Shown in pieces: positions 1-5,266 of a DNA stretch of 7,805 nt (position 1 is the stretch's first letter; every line of letters starts with the position of its first letter). The DNA comes from Nonomuraea sp. GTDB lineage: Bacteria; Actinomycetota; Actinomycetes; Streptosporangiales; Streptosporangiaceae. The translations under genes were made by a program, and so were the position numbers. The DNA lies in the NCBI GenBank assembly GCA_013362835.1, contig JABFVJ010000115.1, positions 1 through 7,805 on the forward strand, written 5' to 3'. The notes beneath the pieces are model-generated. The model was not told where the DNA came from, did not search any database, and was given only the letters and a program-made list of their open reading frames with translations.

Positions 1-131
1 GTGAAGCTGTCCCCTAGGGCGACGTAGGAGGTGATTCGTCCCATGACCGGATAGTTTGCCAAGGATCGATTCCCTACGCGACCGTAACCCCGGCTACCGC
101 CCATCGGCCGCCATCTGTTACTGGTTAGGAC
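1..131 (+). promoter_or_regulatory. Leader region upstream of the hydrolase gene
   Basis: This stretch has no convincing gene. Reading frame 1 is open from base 1 to a TAG at 25-27, so the tail of an upstream gene could end there, but eight codons cannot show this. A full-strength Shine-Dalgarno sequence, AGGAGGTGAT (26-35), matches the complement of the 16S rRNA 3' end over ten bases. The ATG it serves (43-45) gives only three codons before TAG (52-54). CCCTAGGG at 12-19 is a perfect 8-base palindrome. I could not identify a convincing -35/-10 pair. The promoter of the hydrolase operon is expected here or further upstream. Confidence 0.35.
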
Positions 132-1760
132 ATGAGACGCGTGCGGCTCCGGCGGAACATCCCCGTGCCGATGCCCGACGGCGTGACGCTGCTGGCCGAC
201 CACTACGCCCCGCCCCACGGCCGGCCGGCCCCGGCCGTGCTGATCCGCTCCCCCTACGGCAGGCGCGGCCTGCTCGGCTGGGTGTACGGCCGGGGCTTCG
301 CCCGCCACGGCTTCCACGTGCTGATCCAGAGCTGCCGGGGCGGCTTCGGCTCGGGCGGCAGCCTCGACCCGCTCGGCGACGAGCACGACGACGGCCTCGC
401 CACGGTCGCCTGGCTGCGCGAGCAGCCCTGGTACGGCGGCTCGTTCGCGATGTTCGGCCCCTCCTACCTCGGCTACACCCAGTGGGCGATCGCCGCCGAC
501 GCCGGGCCCGACCTCAAGGCCATGGCCACCCAGATCACCGCCTCCCAGTTCAGGGACGCCGCGTACGTGGGCGGCGCGTTCGCGCTGGAGTCGGCGCTGA
601 GCTGGACCACGCTGACCGACACGATGTCGCGGCGCTTCGTCGGCGGCGCCGCGATGCTGATCGCGCCCCGGGCCACCCGCAGGGCCGTGCTGTCGGGGCG
701 GCCGGTGGCCGAGCTCGACCTGGCCACGGCGGGACGGCCGCTGCGGTTCTTCCGCGACCTGCTGACGCATCACGCCGACCCGGCCGCGCCGTACTGGGAC
801 AAGCGCGACTTCTCCCCCAGGGTGGGCGAGGTGGAGGCGGCGGTCACCATGCTCGGCGGCTGGTACGACGTCTTCCTGCCCTGGCAGCTCAAGGACTACG
901 CCGCGATGCGCGCGGCCGGACGGCGGCCCTACCTGACGATCGGGCCCTGGTACCACGTGGACTCGCGTCACGGGCGGCCCTCGATGGCCGAGGCGCTGGC
1001 CTGGTTCCGCGCCCACCTGCTGGGCGACCGGTCGGGGCTGCGGCCCGATCCCGAGCGGCTGAACGTGACCGGCGCGGGCGAGTGGCGCGACTACCCCGAC
1101 TGGCCGGTGCCGGGGACGCGCGAGCAGCGCTGGCACCTGCGGCCCGGCGGCGGGCTGGGCCCCGAGGCGCCGGAGGAGGCCGGGAGCGACCCCTCACCGC
1201 CCTGGACGCCGGCCCCCGGCGCCCCGAGTGACCGGTTCCGCTACCACCCCGCCCATCCGACGCCGGTGATCGGCGGCCCGGTGCTGCTGGCCGACTCCAG
1301 GCCGCGCGACCAGCGGCGGCTGGAGGCGCGGCGCGACGTGCTGGTCTACAGCTCGCCGCCGCTGGAGTCGGACGTGGAGATGATCGGCCCGGTCCACGCC
1401 GACCTGTACGTACGATCCAGCACCCCGTACGTGGACGTGGTGGCGCGGGTGTGCGACGTGCACCCCGACGGGCGCTCGTACAACCTCTGCGAGGGGGTGC
1501 GCCGGCTGACCGCCGAGGACGGCGACGGCGTACGCCGGGTGCGCGTGGAGTTGTGGCCGATCGGGCACCGGTTCCGGCGCGGCCACCGGATCCGGGTGCA
1601 CGTGGCGGCGGGCGCGTACCCGACGATCGCCCGTAATCCGGGCACCGGCGAGCCGGTGGGCGCGGCGGGCGGCGCGATGGTGCCCGCCGACGTCGAGGTG
1701 TTCCGCTCCCCCGATCGCCCCTCGGCCGTGGTGCTTCCGCTGTGCGCGCCGCGCGGCTGA
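132..1760 (+). CDS. CocE/NonD family serine hydrolase (X-Pro dipeptidyl-peptidase S15-like)
   Basis: Predicted cytoplasmic serine hydrolase of 542 residues; CocE-type members cleave esters or acyl-peptide bonds. The N-terminal half is an alpha/beta hydrolase domain. The nucleophile elbow GPSYLG places the catalytic Ser at about residue 111. GGWYDVF supplies Asp 246 and GPWYH supplies His 275. RSPYG near residue 42 matches the tyrosine that helps form the oxyanion hole in CocE. The C-terminal third (about 370-540) fits the PepX_C jelly-roll domain. No signal peptide is visible. The length is close to the family's usual 550-600. The ATG at 132 has only a poorly spaced AGGA (127-130); a GTG at 141 would be better spaced from it, so the start could be three codons later. 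The stop overlaps the following regulator gene. Cocaine esterase itself is only one specialised member, so the substrate (ester, amide or peptide) is unknown. Confidence 0.9.
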   Translation: MRRVRLRRNIPVPMPDGVTLLADHYAPPHGRPAPAVLIRSPYGRRGLLGWVYGRGFARHGFHVLIQSCRGGFGSGGSLDPLGDEHDDGLATVAWLREQPWYGGSFAMFGPSYLGYTQWAIAADAGPDLKAMATQITASQFRDAAYVGGAFALESALSWTTLTDTMSRRFVGGAAMLIAPRATRRAVLSGRPVAELDLATAGRPLRFFRDLLTHHADPAAPYWDKRDFSPRVGEVEAAVTMLGGWYDVFLPWQLKDYAAMRAAGRRPYLTIGPWYHVDSRHGRPSMAEALAWFRAHLLGDRSGLRPDPERLNVTGAGEWRDYPDWPVPGTREQRWHLRPGGGLGPEAPEEAGSDPSPPWTPAPGAPSDRFRYHPAHPTPVIGGPVLLADSRPRDQRRLEARRDVLVYSSPPLESDVEMIGPVHADLYVRSSTPYVDVVARVCDVHPDGRSYNLCEGVRRLTAEDGDGVRRVRVELWPIGHRFRRGHRIRVHVAAGAYPTIARNPGTGEPVGAAGGAMVPADVEVFRSPDRPSAVVLPLCAPRG

Positions 1761-2692
1761 TGTCGCTGGTCCTGCTGCTGCAGGCCAGGGGCGGGATGAC
1801 GGCGGCCGAGCTGGCCGGGGAGCTGGAGGTGTCGGAGCGCACCGTGCACCGCGACGTGCTGGCGCTGTCGGAGGCGGGCGTGCCGGTGTACGCCGACCGC
1901 GGGCGCGGCGGCGGTTACCGGCTGCTCGACGGGTACCGCACCCGGCTGACCGGGCTGGACCGGGCCGAGGCGGAGGCGCTGTTCCTGTCCGGGGTGCCCG
2001 CGGCGCTGCGCGAGATGGGGCTGCAGGAGGTGGCGGCGACGGCCAGGCTGAAGGCCGCCGCCGCGCTCTCGCCCACCCTGCGCGACGCGCCCGCGACCGC
2101 CGCGCAGCGGTTCCACCTGGACGCCCCCGGCTGGTTCGCCGCCGACGAGCCGCCGCCGCCCGCCCTCGCCCCGCTGGCCAAGGCGGTCTGGAACGACCTG
2201 CCGGTCACGCTGGTCTACAAGGACCGGGAGCGGGACCTGGAGCCGTACGGGCTGGTGCTGAAGGCGGGCGCCTGGTATCTGGCGGCCCGCCTGGGCGCCC
2301 GGTTCCTGATCTTCCGGGTGGACCGGGTCGGCGACGTCCGGCCGCGCGGGCCGCGCTTCGAGCGGGACACGGACTTCGACCTCGCCGGCTTCTGGGCGGA
2401 GCAGGCGGCGGCCTTCACCCGTTCGCTGCTCAGGCAGGTGATCACGCTGCGGCTCAGCCCCGAGGGCCGGCGCATGCTGCGGCACGTCGCCGACCCCGCC
2501 GCCGTCGCCGACGCGCTAGCCTCGCTGCGGCCCGACGGGACCGTACGCCTGGCCGTGGAGTCGGTGCAGGTGGCCTACTCGCAGGTGCTGCGGTTCGGCC
2601 CGGAGGCCGAGGTGCTCGAACCCGAGGAGCTGCGCGTCATGGTCGCCGCGGCCGCCGCCCGCACGGCCGCGCTCTACGCCGATCAGCGATAG
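1742..2692 (+). CDS. WYL-domain helix-turn-helix transcriptional regulator (YafY/PafC type)
   Basis: DNA-binding regulator of 316 residues from the GTG at 1742. Residues 1-60 form an HTH_11/DeoR-like winged helix (MTAAELAGELEVSERTVHRD at about 19-38, wing RGRGGGYRL at about 53-61). The WYL domain spans about 140-205, with the name-giving W178-Y179-L180. A WCX-type C-terminal extension covers about 230-312. WYL domains are thought to sense small ligands or nucleic acid. The GTG start overlaps the hydrolase by 19 bases and keeps the usual family opening (M-R-A-A-R-L). The alternative ATG at 1760 shares its A with the hydrolase stop (TGATG). Neither has a Shine-Dalgarno sequence, so translation probably depends on coupling. 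By position it may control its own operon or the reductase/VOC region; nothing in the sequence proves the target. Confidence 0.9.
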   Translation: MRAARLMSLVLLLQARGGMTAAELAGELEVSERTVHRDVLALSEAGVPVYADRGRGGGYRLLDGYRTRLTGLDRAEAEALFLSGVPAALREMGLQEVAATARLKAAAALSPTLRDAPATAAQRFHLDAPGWFAADEPPPPALAPLAKAVWNDLPVTLVYKDRERDLEPYGLVLKAGAWYLAARLGARFLIFRVDRVGDVRPRGPRFERDTDFDLAGFWAEQAAAFTRSLLRQVITLRLSPEGRRMLRHVADPAAVADALASLRPDGTVRLAVESVQVAYSQVLRFGPEAEVLEPEELRVMVAAAAARTAALYADQR

Positions 2693-3573
2693 CCCTCCCA
2701 GGAGGCGTCGCCGCCCTTCTCCAGGACCTCGGTGATGTACCGCCACACCTGCGGCCTGCTGCCGTCGACGTCGGTGATCCCGTACGCCTCGGCGAGGTCG
2801 CCGCTGGTCACCGACCTGCCCGACCAGCGCCGCCGCTCGGGGTCCCGGGCCAGGGCGGCCACGCCGCGGCCCGTGTAGGCGGGGGTCTCGGAGACCATCC
2901 AGGCGCTGTCGGCCTTGGCCTCGCGCCAGGTGTCCTCGGTGACGCCGAAGCCTTCCAGCATCGCCTCCGAGCGCAGGAAGCCGGGCGTGACCGCGACGCC
3001 GGTTCCGTCGTACGGGCGCAGCTCGTTGGACCAGGCGAACGCCAGGCGGTTGACCGACATCTTGGCCAGGTCGTAGTAGACGTTCTCGCGGTAGCGGGTC
3101 TCGTTGAACGACCACGTGCCGTCGGTGACCTCCACGACCAGGCCGCCCTCGTGCCCGATCATCAGCGGGAGCAGGTGACGGGCGCTGACGAGGTGGGTGT
3201 CGACGGCCAGGCGCAGCAGGCGCAGGCCCTTGTCCTGGTCGTGCTTCCAGACGGGCGTGTCCCACTCCCACAGGCCGTCGCCGCCCCACACGTCGTTGAC
3301 CAGCACGTCGAGCCGTCCCTGCTCGCGGCCGACGCGTCCGGCGAGGTCCTGGACCTGGGCGGGGTCCAGGAAGTCGGCCCTGACCGGGATGCCCGTGCCG
3401 CCCGCGGCGCTCACCAGCTCGGCGGTCTCCTCGATGGTCTCCGGGCGGTTCATCTCCGAGGGCCGTCCGCGTGTGCTGCGTCCGGCGCAGTAGACCGTCG
3501 CACCGGTCGCGCCCAGCGCCACCGCGATGCCTCGTCCCGTTCCGCGGGTCGCGCCCGCCACCACGACAATCAT
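2683..3573 (-). CDS. SDR family NAD(P)-dependent oxidoreductase, atypical active site
   Basis: Short-chain dehydrogenase/reductase of 296 residues with a Rossmann fold. The dinucleotide-binding glycine motif is GATRGTG (residues 7-13), directly after the first strand, which fixes the start at the ATG 3571-3573; an in-frame stop lies just upstream. Arg 32 after the second strand (AGRS) suggests NADP(H). The catalytic pair is Y167-x3-K171. The usual NNAG motif is replaced by N93-D-V-W-G-G, and the usual catalytic-serine strand reads VVEVTDG, so Thr 150 or a shifted Ser 155 would have to serve. From memory, the NDxWGG and VEVTDG motifs recur in a DHRS1-like group of actinobacterial SDRs, so this is a subfamily trait rather than decay. 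There is no clear ribosome-binding site. The gene is divergent from the VOC gene and its 3' end overlaps the WYL regulator's by 10 bases. Substrate unknown. Confidence 0.9.
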   Translation of the reverse strand: MIVVVAGATRGTGRGIAVALGATGATVYCAGRSTRGRPSEMNRPETIEETAELVSAAGGTGIPVRADFLDPAQVQDLAGRVGREQGRLDVLVNDVWGGDGLWEWDTPVWKHDQDKGLRLLRLAVDTHLVSARHLLPLMIGHEGGLVVEVTDGTWSFNETRYRENVYYDLAKMSVNRLAFAWSNELRPYDGTGVAVTPGFLRSEAMLEGFGVTEDTWREAKADSAWMVSETPAYTGRGVAALARDPERRRWSGRSVTSGDLAEAYGITDVDGSRPQVWRYITEVLEKGGDASWEGYR

Positions 3574-3650
3574 GGCTCGATCGTGGCGCGGATAGAGGAC
3601 ATCTCATGTCATGTTTTTCACGGAATCGCTGTGATAAGTAGTTGATTACC
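3574..3650. promoter_or_regulatory. Divergent promoter/operator region between reductase and VOC genes
   Basis: These 77 bases separate two divergent start codons and are clearly more AT-rich than the surrounding sequence, mainly from 3600 to 3650. They contain a perfect inverted repeat, GACAT-CTC-ATGTC (3598-3610), overlapped by CATGTCATG (3605-3613), a 9-base palindrome around a central T. Neither gene has a good Shine-Dalgarno sequence, so one or both transcripts may be leaderless. A possible -10 for the VOC gene lies in GTGATAAGTAG (3631-3641), but no -35 is convincing. The repeat would suit a dimeric repressor controlling both directions; this is inference. Confidence 0.45.
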
Positions 3651-4199
3651 ATGAACGCTGAATTCGAGCTCCGCGGGGTCAACCACATCGCGCTGGTCTG
3701 CTCGGACATGAAGCAGACCGTCGACTTCTACTCGGGCGTGCTCGGCATGCCGCTGATCAAGACGATCGAGCTGCCCATGGGCTGGGGCCAGCACTTCTTC
3801 TTCGACTGCGGCGGCGGCGACGCGCTGGCCTTCTTCTGGTTCCCCGACGCCCCCGACGGGGTGCCCGGCGTGTCCGCGCCGAAGAACCTGCCCGACCGGG
3901 GCGAGCTGCTGTCGGCCGTCGGCTCGATGAACCACATCGCCTTCGACGTGCCGCCGGAGCGGATCGAGGAGTACCGCGACCGGCTGGTCGCCAAGGGCGT
4001 CGACGTGGGCGTGCTGCTCAACCACGACGACAGCGAGTTCGGGGTCGCGCCGGAGATGCACGACGGCGTGTTCGTCCGGTCGATCTACTTCAAGGACCCC
4101 GACGGGATCCTGGTGGAGTTCGCCGCCTGGACGCGGCCGGTCGGGCAGCCGGGCGACGTACGGCACGAGCCGAAGACGGCCGCCGACAGGACCGGGTGA
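3651..4199 (+). CDS. VOC family protein (glyoxalase/bleomycin resistance/extradiol dioxygenase fold)
   Basis: Metalloprotein of 182 residues with two vicinal-oxygen-chelate beta-alpha-beta modules. Module 1 begins NHIALVCSDM with His 12, followed by the typical helix TVDFYSGVLGMPL. Module 2 begins MNHIAFDVP with His 95 and ends YFKDPDGILVEF with Glu 156. His 12, His 95 and Glu 156 form a plausible two-His-one-Glu metal site. The fourth glyoxalase I ligand expected at the end of module 1 is absent (LAFFWF, about 59-64). This favours a dioxygenase, isomerase or lyase role over a classical lactoylglutathione lyase, though it does not decide it. ATG 3651 is chosen over TTG 3642 because it opens right before the first strand. 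The stop overlaps the next gene's start (TGATG), so the two are translationally coupled and probably act in the same pathway. Confidence 0.88.
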   Translation: MNAEFELRGVNHIALVCSDMKQTVDFYSGVLGMPLIKTIELPMGWGQHFFFDCGGGDALAFFWFPDAPDGVPGVSAPKNLPDRGELLSAVGSMNHIAFDVPPERIEEYRDRLVAKGVDVGVLLNHDDSEFGVAPEMHDGVFVRSIYFKDPDGILVEFAAWTRPVGQPGDVRHEPKTAADRTG

Positions 4200-4828
4200 T
4201 GCCGCGCCTGCGCCGGGTGCCGCGCGAGGAGATGACCGACCCCGTCGTCCGGTTCTTCCACGACCGGCTCTTCGCCGACGGCAGGGAGGGGACCGCGACC
4301 GGGTCGCCGGGCGACTGGTGGACGGTGTTCGCGCTCGACCCCAAGATCTTCCGCCACTGCGTCAAGGGCTTCCAGATCTACCGCGAGTCGGCGCTCGACC
4401 CGGTGCTGCGCGAGCTGGGGCAGACCAGGGCGGGGTGGGCGCGGCAGAGCCAGTTCGTCTACTCCCAGCACTGCAAGCAGCTGCGGGCGCTCGGCGTGCC
4501 GGAGGAGAAGGTACGGGCGGTCGCGCACTGGCAGGTGAGCGAGCACTTCGGCGAGGCGGAACGGGCCGTGCTGGCCTACACCGACGGCCTGGTGCTGGAC
4601 GGCGGCCGGGTGCACGACGAGGTGTTCGCCGCGCTGCGCGCCCACCTGCCCGACGAGCAGATCCTGGAGCTGACCTACATCGTCTGCCTGTACGAGATGC
4701 ACGCGACGATGGCGCGGGCGCTGCGGCTGGAGTTCGACGACCGCCCCGACCCGATCGTGGAGGTGCCGGCGCCCGAGGGGTACGGCACCCGCGACATCGC
4801 CGACGAGGTGACCGTTCGGCGCGAGTAG
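4199..4828 (+). CDS. Carboxymuconolactone decarboxylase (CMD) family protein
   Basis: All-helical protein of 209 residues resembling the CMD/AhpD-like superfamily, recognised from the central block ELGQTRAGW...SQFVYSQHCKQLRALGVPEEKV (about 72-105) and the following helices with AERAVLAYTDGLV (about 120-132). The AhpD CxxC redox pair is missing; only H91-C92 stands at the equivalent helix, so a peroxidase role like AhpD is unlikely. Members include decarboxylases of protocatechuate breakdown and many proteins of unknown substrate. ATG 4199 is preferred over GTG 4196 because AGGA (4188-4191) is then 7 bases away. The A of its start codon is the last base of the VOC stop, showing one operon. A role in lactone or ring-cleavage product turnover together with the VOC protein is inference. 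Confidence 0.85.
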   Translation: MPRLRRVPREEMTDPVVRFFHDRLFADGREGTATGSPGDWWTVFALDPKIFRHCVKGFQIYRESALDPVLRELGQTRAGWARQSQFVYSQHCKQLRALGVPEEKVRAVAHWQVSEHFGEAERAVLAYTDGLVLDGGRVHDEVFAALRAHLPDEQILELTYIVCLYEMHATMARALRLEFDDRPDPIVEVPAPEGYGTRDIADEVTVRRE

Positions 4829-4910
4829 CCGACCATTCGCCGATAGGGGTATCTGCGGGCGGCGCCAACGGAACTAACGTGCCGGTAGCGGCGGTTCCCT
4901 GCGGTCTCAC

Positions 4911-4933
4911 ATGTTGAGCTTTCATCTCGACAT
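4911..4933. promoter_or_regulatory. Imperfect inverted repeat, candidate operator
   Basis: ATGTTGAG (4911-4918) and CTCGACAT (4926-4933) are inverted copies matching at 7 of 8 positions, the eighth being a G-T wobble in RNA, separated by 7 bases. There is no T-run after it, so it is not a typical terminator. Its place upstream of the candidate promoter suits a transcription-factor site, but no known consensus is recognised. Confidence 0.4.
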
Positions 4934-4960
4934 ATAGGCCAAACCGTAACATCCAGGACA

Positions 4961-4990
4961 TTGGGTTTAATACCTCCGAAAAGCTAACCT
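4961..4990 (+). promoter_or_regulatory. Weak candidate sigma-70-like promoter for the transporter operon
   Basis: TTGGGT (4961-4966) and TAACCT (4985-4990) lie 18 bases apart and match the best-conserved positions of the actinobacterial housekeeping consensus (TTGnnn and TAnnnT). The transcript would start near 4997 and leave a leader of about 60 bases containing the stem-loop. An alternative -10 is TTTAAT (4966-4971), which has no good -35 but would lengthen the leader. Confidence 0.3.
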
Positions 4991-5010
4991 CCCTCCATTG
5001 ACGACATAGT

Positions 5011-5037
5011 CAGGAGCCGGTCAACCCGCCGCTCCTG
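5011..5037 (+). promoter_or_regulatory. Stem-loop in the leader of the transporter operon
   Basis: CAGGAGC (5011-5017) pairs perfectly with GCTCCTG (5031-5037). The inner CGG (5018-5020) pairs with CCG (5026-5028), leaving a TCAAC loop and a two-base CC bulge. The 10-bp stem ends 10 bases before the ribosome-binding site GGAGGG (5048-5053) of the DUF3311 gene. It could stabilise the leader, bind a regulator, or modulate initiation. There is no T-run, so it is probably not an intrinsic terminator. Confidence 0.5.
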
Positions 5038-5056
5038 GTCCCCAATCGGAGGGTCG

Positions 5057-5266
5057 ATGACTACCGGGGAATCCGGGCGCCCGCGTACCGACCGCAGCCC
5101 TTGGAACTGGCTGCTGGTCGTGCCGATCGTGCTCCCGCTGCTCACGTTCCTGTTCAACTCCGACGAGCCGCGCCTGTTCGGCTTCCCGCTCTTCTACTGG
5201 CTCCAGCTCGCCTTCATCGTGGTCGGCGTGGCCTGCACGACGATCGTCTACAGGATGACCAAATGA
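5057..5266 (+). CDS. DUF3311 small membrane protein, partner of the symporter
   Basis: Membrane protein of 69 residues with two predicted transmembrane segments (about 17-33 and 46-65). They are joined by a short polar turn, FNSDEPRLFGFPLFYWLQL (33-51), which carries the conserved-looking N-x-x-x-P and PxFYW features I associate with DUF3311. The N-terminus is charged and the end, YRMTK, is basic, consistent with both termini in the cytoplasm. The start ATG follows a strong GGAGGG (5048-5053) with a 3-base gap to the codon. Its TGA overlaps the symporter ATG (ATGA). Small two-helix proteins often sit beside sodium:solute symporter genes (YhdT with PanF, YjcH/DUF485 with ActP). A role as accessory subunit, or in assembly or stability of the permease, is therefore reasonable but not demonstrated. 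Confidence 0.88.
   Translation: MTTGESGRPRTDRSPWNWLLVVPIVLPLLTFLFNSDEPRLFGFPLFYWLQLAFIVVGVACTTIVYRMTK

Larger units (their letters stand above)
4829..5056 (+). promoter_or_regulatory. Intergenic control region of the transporter operon
   Basis: This 228-base gap has no gene and is markedly less GC-rich than its flanks from about 4905 to 5010. Going towards the transporter it holds an imperfect inverted repeat (4911-4933), a weak sigma-70-like promoter candidate (4961-4990), a 10-bp stem-loop (5011-5037) and a strong ribosome-binding site (5048-5053); the first three are listed separately. I see no convincing terminator for the CMD gene. The only candidate is a weak 5-bp inverted repeat, TCGGC/GCCGA, around its stop codon. 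Confidence 0.5.

Noticed and set aside
56..1231. Long open frame on the plus strand overlapping the hydrolase
   Set aside because: The translation is Arg/Ala/Pro/Gly-rich and low in complexity, typical of an off-frame reading of GC-rich DNA; the overlapping hydrolase has clear catalytic motifs.
1346..2485. 379-codon minus-strand open frame across the hydrolase end and WYL gene
   Set aside because: Low-complexity Arg/Gly/Gln-rich translation with no recognisable motif; both sense genes are well supported.
2694..2705. CCTCC-CA-GGAGG symmetry at the convergent regulator/reductase ends as a bidirectional terminator
   Set aside because: A two-base loop cannot form a stable hairpin, and it lies inside the reductase coding sequence.
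4816..4832. TCGGC/GCCGA repeat around the CMD stop as terminator
   Set aside because: Only five base pairs, no extension and no T-run; too weak to support.
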